Shown in pieces: positions 17,199 to 25,186 of a DNA stretch of 64,000 nt. The translations under genes were made by a program, and so were the position numbers. Below the pieces are notes generated by a model. That model was not told the DNA's origin. It ran no database searches and saw only the letters and a list, made by a program, of their open reading frames with translations. The stretch comes from Trujillonella humicola. Lineage in GTDB: Bacteria; Actinomycetota; Actinomycetes; Mycobacteriales; Geodermatophilaceae. Location of the stretch: assembly GCF_046233715.1 (NCBI RefSeq), contig NZ_JBJNRJ010000013.1, positions 1 through 64,000 on the forward strand. The letters run 5' to 3'. Position 1 is the first letter of the stretch. Every line of letters begins with the position of its first letter.

Positions 17199-17810
17199 TC
17201 AGCGTCCCCCGAGCGCCCCGGCGACCACCGGGACCAGGGCCGCGAAGGCCTGCGCCCGGTGGCTCCTCGCGTCCTTCTCCGCAGGGTCGAGCTCGGCGCT
17301 GGTGAGCTCGAGCCCGTCCGGCACGAACACCGGGTCGTAGCCGAAGCCGTGGGTGCCCCGCTCCGCGCGGACGACCCGGCCCCGCCACTCGCGCTGCACG
17401 ACTTCCTCGGCGCCCTCCGGCGTCACGAGCGCGGCGGCGCAGACGAACGCCGCGCCGCGTCGCTCGTCGGGCACGTCGGCGATCTGGGCGAGCAGCAGCG
17501 CGGTGTTGGCGCGGTCGTCGCCGTGCCGCCCCGACCAGCGCGCCGACAGGATCCCGGGCATGCCGTTGAGGGCGTCCACGGTGATGCCCGAGTCGTCGGC
17601 GACCGCCGGCAGGCCGGTGTACCGCACCGCTTCCCGGGCCTTGAGCAGGGCGTTCTCCGCGAAGGTCGCCCCGGTCTCGGGTGCCTCGGGGTACTCGGGC
17701 ACGTCGCGCAGCCCGACGACCTCGACCCCCGGGACGGCACCGGCGAGCAGCCGCTGCAGCTCCGCGAGCTTCCCGGCGTTGCGGGTGGCCAGGACCAGCC
17801 GGGCGGTCAT
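17199..17810 (-). CDS. rdgB: Non-canonical purine NTP pyrophosphatase (RdgB/HAM1)
   Basis: A 203-residue house-cleaning enzyme that hydrolyses ITP, dITP and XTP to the monophosphates, keeping deaminated purines out of DNA and RNA. Family motifs are present in order: LVLATRNAGKLAEL at the N-terminus, GATFAENALLKAR, VADDSGITVDALNGMPGILSARW, and GTHGFGYDPVFVPDG with SHRAQAF near the C-terminus. The ATG at 17810 overlaps the rph stop by 4 bases (ATGA), the classical rph-rdgB arrangement of actinobacteria. Confidence 0.95.
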   Translation of the reverse strand: MTARLVLATRNAGKLAELQRLLAGAVPGVEVVGLRDVPEYPEAPETGATFAENALLKAREAVRYTGLPAVADDSGITVDALNGMPGILSARWSGRHGDDRANTALLLAQIADVPDERRGAAFVCAAALVTPEGAEEVVQREWRGRVVRAERGTHGFGYDPVFVPDGLELTSAELDPAEKDARSHRAQAFAALVPVVAGALGGR

Positions 17811-18553
17811 GCCGACAGCGCCCGCTGCTGGATCGCGGTGAGCTCCGCGCAGCCGGCGACGGCGAGGTCGAGCAGCGCGTCGAGCGTCGGCCGGTCGAAC
17901 ACCGCCCCCTCCGCCGTCCCCTGCACCTCGACGAAACCGCCGTTGCCGGTGCACACGACGTTCATGTCCGTGCCGGCCCGCACGTCCTCCTCGTAGGCGA
18001 GGTCCAGCCGCGGCTCGCCGTCGACGACGCCGACGCTGACCGCCGCGACGGATTCCACGATCGCCGTCGGCTTCGCGAGCTTGCGCCGCTCCCCCAGCCA
18101 CGAGACGGCATCGGCGAGGGCCACGTACGCGCCGGTGATCGCCGCGGTCCGGGTGCCGCCGTCGGCCTGGAGGACGTCGCAGTCCACGGCGATGCTGTTC
18201 TCGCCCAGCGCACCGAGGTCGATGGCGGCGCGCAGCGAGCGGCCGATCAGCCGGCTGATCTCGTGCGTGCGGCCACCGATGCGGCCCTTCACCGACTCGC
18301 GGTCACCGCGGGTGTGCGTCGCTCGCGGCAGCATGGCGTACTCCGCGGTCACCCAGCCCAGGCCCGAGCCCTTGCGCCAGCGGGGCACGCCCTCGGTCAC
18401 GCTCGCGGCGCACAGCACCCGGGTGCGGCCGAACTCCACGAGCACCGATCCCTCGGCGTGGTCCAGCCAGTTGCGGGTGATCGACACCGGACGCAACTGG
18501 TCGGCGGCGCGGCCGTCGGGGCGGGACGTCGGGCTCTGCGGCGCGGGGGTCAC
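17807..18553 (-). CDS. rph: Ribonuclease PH
   Basis: A 248-residue phosphorolytic 3'-5' exoribonuclease that trims tRNA 3' ends. Recognisable family segments include GSVLVEFGRTRVLCAASV, PRWRKGSGLGWVTAEYAMLPRATHTR, the GRTHEISRLIGRSLRAA region that binds phosphate, and DCDVLQADGGTRTAAITGA with the conserved acidic residues. Length is normal (about 240-250). A GTG start is used. It is co-transcribed with rdgB through a 4-base overlap. In Mycobacterium the pair follows the cysteine/MBL-hydrolase block, which here lies 4 kb upstream. Confidence 0.96.
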   Translation of the reverse strand: MTPAPQSPTSRPDGRAADQLRPVSITRNWLDHAEGSVLVEFGRTRVLCAASVTEGVPRWRKGSGLGWVTAEYAMLPRATHTRGDRESVKGRIGGRTHEISRLIGRSLRAAIDLGALGENSIAVDCDVLQADGGTRTAAITGAYVALADAVSWLGERRKLAKPTAIVESVAAVSVGVVDGEPRLDLAYEEDVRAGTDMNVVCTGNGGFVEVQGTAEGAVFDRPTLDALLDLAVAGCAELTAIQQRALSA

Positions 18554-18631
18554 GTGAGCCGACAGTAGTGCGCCCTCCGTCCCGGCACGCCGGGAACGGG
18601 GGCGCGCGCAGCGTCGCTAGCGTGGCCGGAC

Positions 18632-19423
18632 ATGGCGACCACCCCCGCGTCCGAGGAACGCCGGCTGCGTTGGGAGGCCCGCACCGAGTGGCCGCTGATC
18701 CTCGCGGCCGTGCTGTTCCTCGCGGCCTACGCCTGGCCGATCATCGACCCGGACCTGTCCCCGACCCGGGCGGCGCTCTGCGCGGCGGTGACGTGGGCGA
18801 CGTGGGGCATGTTCGCGGCCGACTACCTGGTGCGCCTGGCGCTGGCCGGTCACCGGTGGCGCTTCCTCCGGTCGACCCCGCTGGACCTGGCGGTCGTCGT
18901 CCTCCCGGTGCTGCGGCCGCTGCGGCTGCTGCGGCTCGTGACGCTGCTGTCGGTGCTCAACCGGCATGCCGGGCGATCCCTGCGCGGCCGGGTGATGATC
19001 TACGTGGTCGGGGCGACGTCGCTGGTCATGTTCGTCGCCGCGCTGGCCCTCCTCGACGCCGAGCGCGGCGCCCCGGACGGCAACGTGGACAGTTTCGGTG
19101 ACGCCCTGTGGTGGTCCTTCGCGACCGTGACCACGGTGGGCTACGGCGACCGGTACCCGGTCACCGTGCAGGGCCGGGTGGTCGCGGCCGGGCTCATGCT
19201 GGCCGGCATCGCGCTGCTCGGCGTCGTCACGGCCACGCTCGCGTCGTGGCTGGTCGAGCGGGTGCGGCAGGTCGGCGAGGAGTCGGAGGCGGTGACCCGC
19301 GGCGACCTGCGCGCGCTCACGGCCGAGCTCGCGAGGTTGCGCGCCCAGGTGGCCGCACTGCCGGCGGGGACGCCCTTCGGCGCCGACGGGGACGCGCACC
19401 GGAGCCCGTCCCCGCCGGGGTGA
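18632..19423 (+). CDS. Potassium channel family protein
   Basis: A 263-residue ion channel subunit with the K+ selectivity filter TTVGYGD in the pore loop after FGDALWWSFATV. About five hydrophobic segments are seen: near 18-38, 48-72, an S4-like stretch with regularly spaced arginines (RPLRLLRLVTLL) near 95-110, a helix near 120-142, and the inner helix after the filter. The voltage sensor looks shortened relative to Kv channels. A C-terminal coiled coil (DLRALTAELARLRAQVAAL) may support tetramer assembly. It is divergent from rph with 78 bases between starts. Confidence 0.88.
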   Translation: MATTPASEERRLRWEARTEWPLILAAVLFLAAYAWPIIDPDLSPTRAALCAAVTWATWGMFAADYLVRLALAGHRWRFLRSTPLDLAVVVLPVLRPLRLLRLVTLLSVLNRHAGRSLRGRVMIYVVGATSLVMFVAALALLDAERGAPDGNVDSFGDALWWSFATVTTVGYGDRYPVTVQGRVVAAGLMLAGIALLGVVTATLASWLVERVRQVGEESEAVTRGDLRALTAELARLRAQVAALPAGTPFGADGDAHRSPSPPG

Positions 19424-19472
19424 CCTCCCCGCCCGCCCGGCCGGCGACGGCCGGCCACGGCAGGATCGGCGC

Positions 19473-19877
19473 ATGCGATCCGAGCTCCGCTCCGTCCGGA
19501 CCGGCGGGGCGCCCGCCGTCGTCGACCTGACCGACGAGTGCGCCGAGTTCGTCTCCGGCGAGGCCGACGGGCTGCTGCAGGTCTTCGTGCCGCACGCGAC
19601 CGCCGGCGTGGCGATCATCGAGACCGGCTCCGGCAGCGACCCGGACCTGCTCGCCGCGCTCGACGAGCTGCTCCCCCGCGACGACCGCTGGCGGCACCGC
19701 CACGGCAGCCCCGGCCACGGCCGCGACCACGTGCTCCCGGCCTTCGTGCCACCGCACGCGACCGTGCCGGTGCTGGAGGGGCGGCTCCAGCTGGGGACCT
19801 GGCAGCGGATCTGCCTGGTCGACACGAACCAGGACAACCCGCAGCGGCACGTGCGGCTGTCGTTCCTCGCCGGCTGA
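19473..19877 (+). CDS. YjbQ family protein (UPF0047)
   Basis: A 134-residue single-domain protein of the YjbQ/UPF0047 family, sometimes annotated as secondary thiamine-phosphate synthase from complementation in E. coli. Family marks are the VFVPHATAGVAIIE strand, SDPDLLAALDELLP, the histidine-bearing HGSPGHGRDHVLPAF, and LQLGTWQRICLVD near the C-terminus. Family proteins are trimers. It follows the K+ channel gene by about 50 bases and may be in the same transcript, with no obvious functional link. Confidence 0.82.
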   Translation: MRSELRSVRTGGAPAVVDLTDECAEFVSGEADGLLQVFVPHATAGVAIIETGSGSDPDLLAALDELLPRDDRWRHRHGSPGHGRDHVLPAFVPPHATVPVLEGRLQLGTWQRICLVDTNQDNPQRHVRLSFLAG

Positions 19878-20004
19878 CCACCGCGGTCCGCTCCTCCGGC
19901 GGCCTCCGGTGGGCCTCCGGTGGGTGTCGCCCGACGGGTGTCCCGCAGCGCGGCCGTCGCGCCCGGCGTGGAGCGGGCAGGCCGGGCACGGCAGGATGCG
20001 CGGC

Positions 20005-20505
20005 ATGACCGACACCGCCGCCACTCAGGACGCCGCGCCCGTCCGCCTGTCCCCCGGTGACCCGGCGCCGGACTTCACGCTGCCCGATGCCGACGGCAAC
20101 CCGGTCTCGCTGGCCGACCACCGCGGGCGCCGCGTGATCGTGTACTGCTACCCGGCGGCGCTCACCCCCGGCTGCACCACCCAGGCGGTGGACTTCACCG
20201 CCGCGGCCGGGGAGCTGGCCGAGGCCGGGCTGGACATCATCGGCATCTCGCCCGACCCGCCGGCCCAGCTGCTGCGCTTCCGGGAGAAGGAGCAGCTGGG
20301 CATCACGCTGGTGTCCGACGTCGACAAGTCGGTGCTCACCGCCTACGGCGCCTTCGGCCCCAAGAAGCTGTACGGCAAGGAGGTCATCGGCGTGATCCGG
20401 TCGACCTTCGTGATCGACGGCGAGGGCCGCATCGAGAGGGCCGCCTACAACGTCAAGGCCACCGGCCACGTCGCCAAGCTGCGCCGGGACCTCGGCCTGG
20501 GCTGA
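20005..20505 (+). CDS. bcp: Thioredoxin-dependent peroxiredoxin, BCP type (no resolving Cys)
   Basis: A 166-residue peroxiredoxin that reduces hydroperoxides. The peroxidatic cysteine is in ALTPGCTTQ. In E. coli BCP a second, resolving cysteine follows five residues later (PGCTxxxC); here that position is Val (PGCTTQAVDF), so this is a one-Cys form, although an extra Cys sits in VIVYCYPAA. The remaining fold (LPDADGNPVSL, GISPDPPAQLLRFREK, STFVIDGEGRI) is typical. ATG 20005 was chosen to start just ahead of the thioredoxin-like domain. Confidence 0.88.
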   Translation: MTDTAATQDAAPVRLSPGDPAPDFTLPDADGNPVSLADHRGRRVIVYCYPAALTPGCTTQAVDFTAAAGELAEAGLDIIGISPDPPAQLLRFREKEQLGITLVSDVDKSVLTAYGAFGPKKLYGKEVIGVIRSTFVIDGEGRIERAAYNVKATGHVAKLRRDLGLG

Positions 20506-20597
20506 CCTCGCGCACGGTTCGCGGCCGAGCCGGCCACCTGGCCCCCCGTGCCGACGACGATCCTCCCGCTGCGCGCCGGATCACGACACCCCTCCGG

Positions 20598-21083
20598 TCA
20601 CGCCGCCCAGGTGCCCGGCCGAGGCTGGCAGGTCGGCGGGCACGGGTAGCCGTCGTCCCAGGGGTAGCGCCCGTCGGCGTGCGGCCAGGCCAGCTGGTAG
20701 GCGGGCACGGAGTGCTCCGGCGGCCGGCAGTACCAGCGGTTGGCGCCGAGCACGACGTCGCCGGGGTTGGGGCAGGTCTCCACCACCAGCTCGCGCACCC
20801 CGTCGTCGCCGCGGAGGACCTCACCGGGGACCAGGTCCCGGCCCGCGGCGACCAGCCCGGCGGCCCACTGGAGCATCGCGTGCGCCGCCTCGGGGCCGAC
20901 GCCGACCACCACCAGTTCCGGGTGGCCCAGGCCGAACAGGCCGATGGTGTAGGCGAAGGCCGGCTGGCCGGGCTCCTCGCCGGGGCCGACGTGCTGCACC
21001 GCCCAGCGGTGCTCGCGGATCACGGCGGCGAGGTGGGCGTCCTCCTGGTCGAGCCAGGCGGTGGTCTGCGGGTCGAGGGACAT
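20598..21083 (-). CDS. DUF4262 domain-containing protein
   Basis: A 161-residue protein of the DUF4262 family. An N-terminal helix (AWLDQEDAHLAAVIREHRW) is followed by FAYTIGLFGLGHPELVVVGV, the family's most recognisable stretch, then a beta-rich domain ending in conserved aromatic and proline residues (RYPWDDGYPCPPTCQP). Function is unknown; the fold is small and soluble. ATG 21083 was chosen because upstream in-frame sequence is low-complexity. It lies downstream of the LigD-type polymerase gene on the same strand with a 106-base gap. Confidence 0.75.
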   Translation of the reverse strand: MSLDPQTTAWLDQEDAHLAAVIREHRWAVQHVGPGEEPGQPAFAYTIGLFGLGHPELVVVGVGPEAAHAMLQWAAGLVAAGRDLVPGEVLRGDDGVRELVVETCPNPGDVVLGANRWYCRPPEHSVPAYQLAWPHADGRYPWDDGYPCPPTCQPRPGTWAA

Positions 21084-21189
21084 GGCCCCAGCCTGGCCGC
21101 CGGGGATGCCGGGATGCCGCCGGCCGGCGCCCGGGGTGTGGACGGCGCCGCTCCTGGGTGCAGGCGCCGGGAACCGTCGTCCCCGCGTG

Positions 21190-22167
21190 CTACGCCCCGC
21201 CACCCGCCTGTTCGGTCCCCTGCTCGCCGGCCTGCCGCGCGCGGGCGCGGCGGCGGCCCTCGTGCATGGCCGCGACCCGCGCCACCGGGATGGTGTGGCC
21301 CTCGGCCACCACGTCGGCCGGCAGCCGCTGGGGTTCGGGCAGCGCCGTCGCCCACGGGTCCCCGGGTCCGAGCAGCTCGGCCGCCGTCGTCACCGTGACC
21401 CGGCCGGGGTCGGCGTCGTCGAGATCGGCCCAGGCGACCGGGGCCGAGACCGGCAGGCCCGGGCGGATCCGCGGGCTGTAGGCGGCCACGATCGTCGTCG
21501 TGCCCGACCGGGTGGAGTCCACGAACACCCGCCCGTGCCGGTCCTCCTTGATGTAGGCGGTCGTGGCCAGCTCCGGATCCAGCCGCTCGGCACGGGCGGC
21601 CAGCGCCCGGGTGGCGGCCGCGGCGTCGACCGGGTCGGCGTCCCGGATCGGGACGACCACGTGCACGCCCTTGGAGCCGCTCGTCTTGACCGCCCCGGCC
21701 AGACCGGCGTCGGACAGGGCGCGCCGCACGACGTGCGCGGTGCGCACCACCACGTCGAACCCGGCCCCCTCGGGCGGATCGAGGTCGAGGACCAGCCCGG
21801 TCGGGCCCGCGGCCCCGGCCGGCAGGAAGGGCACGTGGAACTCCACCGCACGCTGGTTCGCCAGCCACAGCAGCGTGCGGCGGTCGTCGCACAGCACCTG
21901 GTGGATCTCCCGGTGGGTCGAGGCCGACCAGACCGGCACGGTGCGCACCCAGCCCGGGGCGCCCTTGGGCACGTTGCGCTGCATGAACGGTGCCGAGCCC
22001 GGGCGCACCCGCATCACCGACAGCGGCCGGCCGGCGAGCAGCGGGACGAGCCGGTCGGCGAAGGCGTCGAGGTGGTCGACCAGGTCGCCCTTGGTCACCC
22101 CGAGCCCGTCGCCCAGCGGTGAGGCCAGCGAGGTCAGCCGGACGCCGTCCCGTTCGTCATCGACCAC
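21190..22167 (-). CDS. LigD-type primase/polymerase domain protein (stand-alone)
   Basis: A 325-residue archaeo-eukaryotic primase-like polymerase matching the polymerase domain of the bacterial end-joining ligase LigD. The metal-binding acidic pair is in TGLVLDLDPPEG, and GSKGVHVVVPI and the TAYIKEDRHGRVFVDSTRSG segment follow as in LigPol proteins. No ligase or phosphoesterase domain is attached and no ku gene is nearby. It may serve in gap filling, RNA-primed repair or NHEJ in trans. The C-terminal 25 residues are charged and probably unstructured. Confidence 0.82.
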   Translation of the reverse strand: MVDDERDGVRLTSLASPLGDGLGVTKGDLVDHLDAFADRLVPLLAGRPLSVMRVRPGSAPFMQRNVPKGAPGWVRTVPVWSASTHREIHQVLCDDRRTLLWLANQRAVEFHVPFLPAGAAGPTGLVLDLDPPEGAGFDVVVRTAHVVRRALSDAGLAGAVKTSGSKGVHVVVPIRDADPVDAAAATRALAARAERLDPELATTAYIKEDRHGRVFVDSTRSGTTTIVAAYSPRIRPGLPVSAPVAWADLDDADPGRVTVTTAAELLGPGDPWATALPEPQRLPADVVAEGHTIPVARVAAMHEGRRRARARQAGEQGTEQAGGGA

Positions 22168-22239
22168 CCGGCCACCGTGCCGCCCCGGACCGACCCGGGC
22201 AAGGCGGAGCGGCTCTGCGTCCCTCGGTCCCCGGGCGAC

Positions 22240-22977
22240 CTAGACGTCGTAGCTCGCGCCGGGCCGGACCAGCTCGGCGGCCGGGAACGCGGCGCGGGCG
22301 GCCGCCAGCTGCGCGGCCGGGTCGACCCAGGCGGGCACGTGCGTGACCAGCAGCCGGCCGACGCCGGCGGTGGCCGCGAGCTCGCCGGCCTGCCGGCCGG
22401 TCATGTGCAGGGCCGGCGGCTGCTCGGGGCCGTCGGGGTGGGCGGCCTCGGCCAGCAGCACGTCCGCCCCGCCGGCGAGGGCGGCGACGCGGGCACTGGG
22501 GCCGGTGTCACCGGTGTAGACCAGCGACGAGCCGCCGGCGGTCAGCCGGACGGCGTGGCACTCGATGGGGTGCTCGGTCCGCGCGGTGCGCAGCTCGAAC
22601 GGGCCGAGCCGGTCGGTCGCCGGCGCCGGGCGGAAGTCGAAGACGTCGGTCAGCGGCTTGCCGCCCTCCTCGCAGATCACCGCCAGGCGCTGGTCGGCGC
22701 CCGGCGGCGCGACGAGCGGGATCCGGCGGCCCGGGCTGCGGCCCGACCAGCGGTGCCAGACGACGAGGGGCGCGACGTCCATGCAGTGGTCGGCGTGCAG
22801 GTGGCTGAGGTAGACCGCGTCGACCGAGCCGGGGTCCACGATCGCCTGCAGTGGCCCGAACGCCCCGTTGCCCAGGTCCACGAGCACGCGGAAGCCCTCG
22901 TGCTCCACCAGGTAGCAGGAAGCCGCCGACGCCGGCCCCGGTCCGCTGCCCGAGCAGCCGACGACCGTCAGCCTCAC
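22240..22977 (-). CDS. MBL-fold metallo-hydrolase (Rv1339-like)
   Basis: A 245-residue metallo-beta-lactamase fold hydrolase. The metal motif HLHADH is at about residues 60-65, with further ligands in LVYTGDTG, the late DVLLAEAAH, and LLVTHVP. By neighbourhood (next to cysM, with rph-rdgB farther on) it matches the mycobacterial Rv1339 protein, reported as an atypical class II cyclic-AMP phosphodiesterase; RNase Z-like activity is the alternative. It sits 141 bases downstream of cysM on the same strand, separated by a terminator element. Confidence 0.8.
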   Translation of the reverse strand: MRLTVVGCSGSGPGPASAASCYLVEHEGFRVLVDLGNGAFGPLQAIVDPGSVDAVYLSHLHADHCMDVAPLVVWHRWSGRSPGRRIPLVAPPGADQRLAVICEEGGKPLTDVFDFRPAPATDRLGPFELRTARTEHPIECHAVRLTAGGSSLVYTGDTGPSARVAALAGGADVLLAEAAHPDGPEQPPALHMTGRQAGELAATAGVGRLLVTHVPAWVDPAAQLAAARAAFPAAELVRPGASYDV

Positions 22978-23058
22978 CGATGCCCCCGCGTCCGCATGGT
23001 GGGGAAGGCTAGTGGCCCCGGCGCAGGACCCTGCGCCGAGCCCGCGACGTGCTGGAGC

Positions 23059-23114
23059 GGCCCCCTCGCCGAGGCCTGCTGCGAGCGCAGCGAGGTGTGG
23101 GGGCGAGGGGGTCC
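23059..23114 (-). terminator. Double-hairpin element A after cysM
   Basis: CCCCCTCGCC (23061-23070) pairs with GGCGAGGGGG (23102-23111), with an unpaired T before the final CC. Inside is GCTGCG-AG-CGCAGC. The element ends exactly 4 bases from the cysM TGA. Elements B-D (24524, 34016, 35071) share this length, the T position and the 4-base offset. Confidence 0.65.
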
Positions 23115-23118
23115 CCGC

Positions 23119-24069
23119 TCAGGCCCAGAGCTGGCCCTCCAGGGCCGACGTCGCCTCGTCGAGGGTGCCGGCGTAGGCGCCGGTGGACAGGTACTTCCAG
23201 CCGCCGTCGCAGACGATGAAGACGATGTCGGCCCTGCGGCCGGCGGCGACCTCCTTGTCGGCGATGCCGAGCGCGGCGTGCAGGATGGCCCCGGTCGAGA
23301 TGCCGGCGAAGATGCCCTCCCGCTCGACGAGCTGGCGGGTGCGGTGGACGGCGTCCTCCGGCCCGACGCTGAACCGGGAGTCCAGCAGCGAGGCGTCGTA
23401 CAGCTCCGGGATGAACCCCTCGTCGATGTTGCGCAGCCCGTAGACCAGCTCCCCGTAGCGCGGCTCCGCGGCGACCACCTGCACGCCCGGCTTGTGCTCG
23501 CGGAAGTACCGGGAGCAGCCCATGAGGGTGCCGGTGGTGCCCAGACCCGCCACGAAGTGGGTGATCGACGGCAGGTCCGCGAGGATCTCCGGCGCCGTGC
23601 CGGTGTAGTGCGCCTCGGCGTTGGCCGGGTTCCCGTACTGGTAGAGCATCACCCAGTCGTCGTGCTCGGCCGCCAACTGCTTGGCCATCGCCACGGCCTG
23701 GTTGGAGCCACCGGCGGCCGGCGAGCTGATGATCTGCGCGCCGTACATCTCCAGCAGCTGGCGCCGCTCGATCGAGGTGTTCTCCGGCATCACGCACACG
23801 AGCCGGTAGCCGCGCTGCCGGGCGACCATCGCCAGCGAGATGCCGGTGTTGCCGCTGGTCGGCTCGAGGATGGTGGCCCCCGGCTGCAGCAACCCGTCCT
23901 TCTCCGCCGCCTCGATCATCGAGATCGCCGCGCGGTCCTTGATCGACCCCGTCGGGTTGTGGTCCTCGAGCTTGGCCCACAGCCGGACGTCGGGGGTCGG
24001 CGACAACCGGGGCAGCCCCACGAGCGGGGTGCCGCCGAGGGAGTCGACGAGGGAGGCGTAGCGCGCCAT
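23119..24069 (-). CDS. cysM: Cysteine synthase CysM (CysO-dependent, PLP)
   Basis: A 316-residue fold type II PLP enzyme. The PLP lysine is K44 in NPTGSIKDRAA, the phosphate loop is PTSGNTGIS, and GLGTTGTLMG lies in the middle. In Mycobacterium this enzyme uses O-phosphoserine and the thiocarboxylated carrier CysO to make CysO-cysteine, a route resistant to oxidative stress. The same role is inferred here from the complete mec-cysO-cysM cluster. CysO ends 48 bases upstream, and a 56-base terminator element follows the stop by 4 bases. Confidence 0.95.
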   Translation of the reverse strand: MARYASLVDSLGGTPLVGLPRLSPTPDVRLWAKLEDHNPTGSIKDRAAISMIEAAEKDGLLQPGATILEPTSGNTGISLAMVARQRGYRLVCVMPENTSIERRQLLEMYGAQIISSPAAGGSNQAVAMAKQLAAEHDDWVMLYQYGNPANAEAHYTGTAPEILADLPSITHFVAGLGTTGTLMGCSRYFREHKPGVQVVAAEPRYGELVYGLRNIDEGFIPELYDASLLDSRFSVGPEDAVHRTRQLVEREGIFAGISTGAILHAALGIADKEVAAGRRADIVFIVCDGGWKYLSTGAYAGTLDEATSALEGQLWA

Positions 24070-24117
24070 GGCAGGGCTCTTCCGGACGGGGTCGGGGACG
24101 GACGGTGGCGCGACGGC

Positions 24118-24396
24118 TCAGCAGCCGCCGGCGACCGCCGGGAGGATGGTGACCGAGTCGCCGTCCTTGACCTGGGTGTCGAGCGCACCGGTGAAGCGCA
24201 CGTCCTCGTCGTTGACGTAGACGTTCACGAAGCGGTGCAGCTTGCCCTCCTCGGTGACGAGGCGGTTCTTCAGGCCGGGGTGCTGGCCGTCGAGGTCGTC
24301 GACGAGCGCGCCGAGGGTGGCGCCGCTGCCCTGCACGGTCTTGGCCCCACCGGTGTGGGTGCGCAGGATGGTCGGGATCCGGACCTCGATGGCCAT
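24118..24396 (-). CDS. cysO: Sulfur carrier protein CysO (MoaD/ThiS fold) with extra C-terminal Cys
   Basis: A 92-residue ubiquitin-like carrier. Its C-terminal Gly-Gly is normally turned into a thiocarboxylate that donates sulfide to CysM. Here the gene ends GGC GGC TGC TGA, giving G90-G91-C92: one cysteine beyond the di-glycine. The carrier would therefore be made in a masked form identical to the CysO-cysteine product and need trimming by the Mec protease encoded upstream before activation. The rest (VRIPTILRTHTGG, DGDSVTILPAVAG) is typical. ATG 24396 gives the family's normal start. It lies between mec and cysM on one strand. Confidence 0.93.
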   Translation of the reverse strand: MAIEVRIPTILRTHTGGAKTVQGSGATLGALVDDLDGQHPGLKNRLVTEEGKLHRFVNVYVNDEDVRFTGALDTQVKDGDSVTILPAVAGGC

Positions 24397-24523
24397 GGCG
24401 TGCGGTTCTCCTCTGCGGGGTCTTGCGGGATGCGGGCACCGCTGCGCGGCAGCGGGGTGGTGCGTCTGTGCGGGCAACGCCCACCCGCCGCCGGGGATTC
24501 CGGTCGACGCACGGTCGGCCCGT

Positions 24524-24578
24524 GGCCCCCTGCAGGGACCCGCGGCGCGCGGAGCGCGTCGTGGGGAGCAGGGGGTCC
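24524..24578 (-). terminator. Double-hairpin element B after mec
   Basis: CCCCCTGC (24526-24533) pairs with GCAGGGGG (24568-24575), then T and CC as in element A. An inner GC-rich hairpin lies near 24541-24560. It ends 4 bases from the mec TGA, inside the 186-base gap before cysO, so it may attenuate or end the mec transcript. Confidence 0.6.
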
Positions 24579-24582
24579 TCTG

Positions 24583-25056
24583 TCAGTCGTAGACGACGGT
24601 GGTCGGCGAGTGGCCGAACAGGTAGGACTCGACGACCTCGACGTCCTCCTCGGTGACCTGACCGTCGACGATGCGGAAGCTGCGGAACTCGACCTCGTCA
24701 CCGGCCAACCCCGTCTGCTCCCCGTGGTGGCGGGTCGACACCAGCACGTAGTGGGCCTCGGGCTCGGAGGCGTAGCTGATGTCGGTGCGCGAGGGATATG
24801 CCTCGGTCGCGGTGTGCGAGTGGTAGATGACGACCGGCACCTCGTCCCGGTCGTCCATGGCCCGGTACAGCCGCAGCAGGTCGCCGGAGTCGAACTCGTA
24901 GAACGTGGGCGAGCGGGCCGCGTTGAGCATCGGGATGAACCGCTCGGGGCGGTCGCTGCCCTCGGGGCCGGCGACGACGCCACAGGCCTCGTCCGGGTGG
25001 TCCTCCCGGGCATGGGCCACGATGGCGTCGTAGATCGCGCGGTCGATGCGCAGCAC
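24583..25056 (-). CDS. mec: Mec, JAMM-type zinc metallopeptidase (CysO-cysteine peptidase)
   Basis: A 157-residue M67 family protease. The JAMM motif is complete: E23, then H79-S80-H81, S89 and D92 in VIYHSHTATEAYPSRTD. In Mycobacterium the enzyme releases cysteine from CysO-cysteine. Here it is also the natural candidate to remove the extra encoded cysteine of CysO. The start is a GTG at 25056 (VLRIDRAIYD), since sequence farther upstream is low-complexity and crosses into the promoter region of a divergent gene. It heads the mec-cysO-cysM unit. Confidence 0.92.
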   Translation of the reverse strand: MLRIDRAIYDAIVAHAREDHPDEACGVVAGPEGSDRPERFIPMLNAARSPTFYEFDSGDLLRLYRAMDDRDEVPVVIYHSHTATEAYPSRTDISYASEPEAHYVLVSTRHHGEQTGLAGDEVEFRSFRIVDGQVTEEDVEVVESYLFGHSPTTVVYD

Positions 25057-25186
25057 GGCGCCCAGTCTAGGCGCCCCCCTCCGCGGCCCTCTGCCGTCCT
25101 CCCGCCGGGGGATCTGCCCGGACGTGGGCGACGCCGCACCCCGCGGCCGACGTCGCCCCACCCGGCAGGGGTTACGGTCTCGTGTC

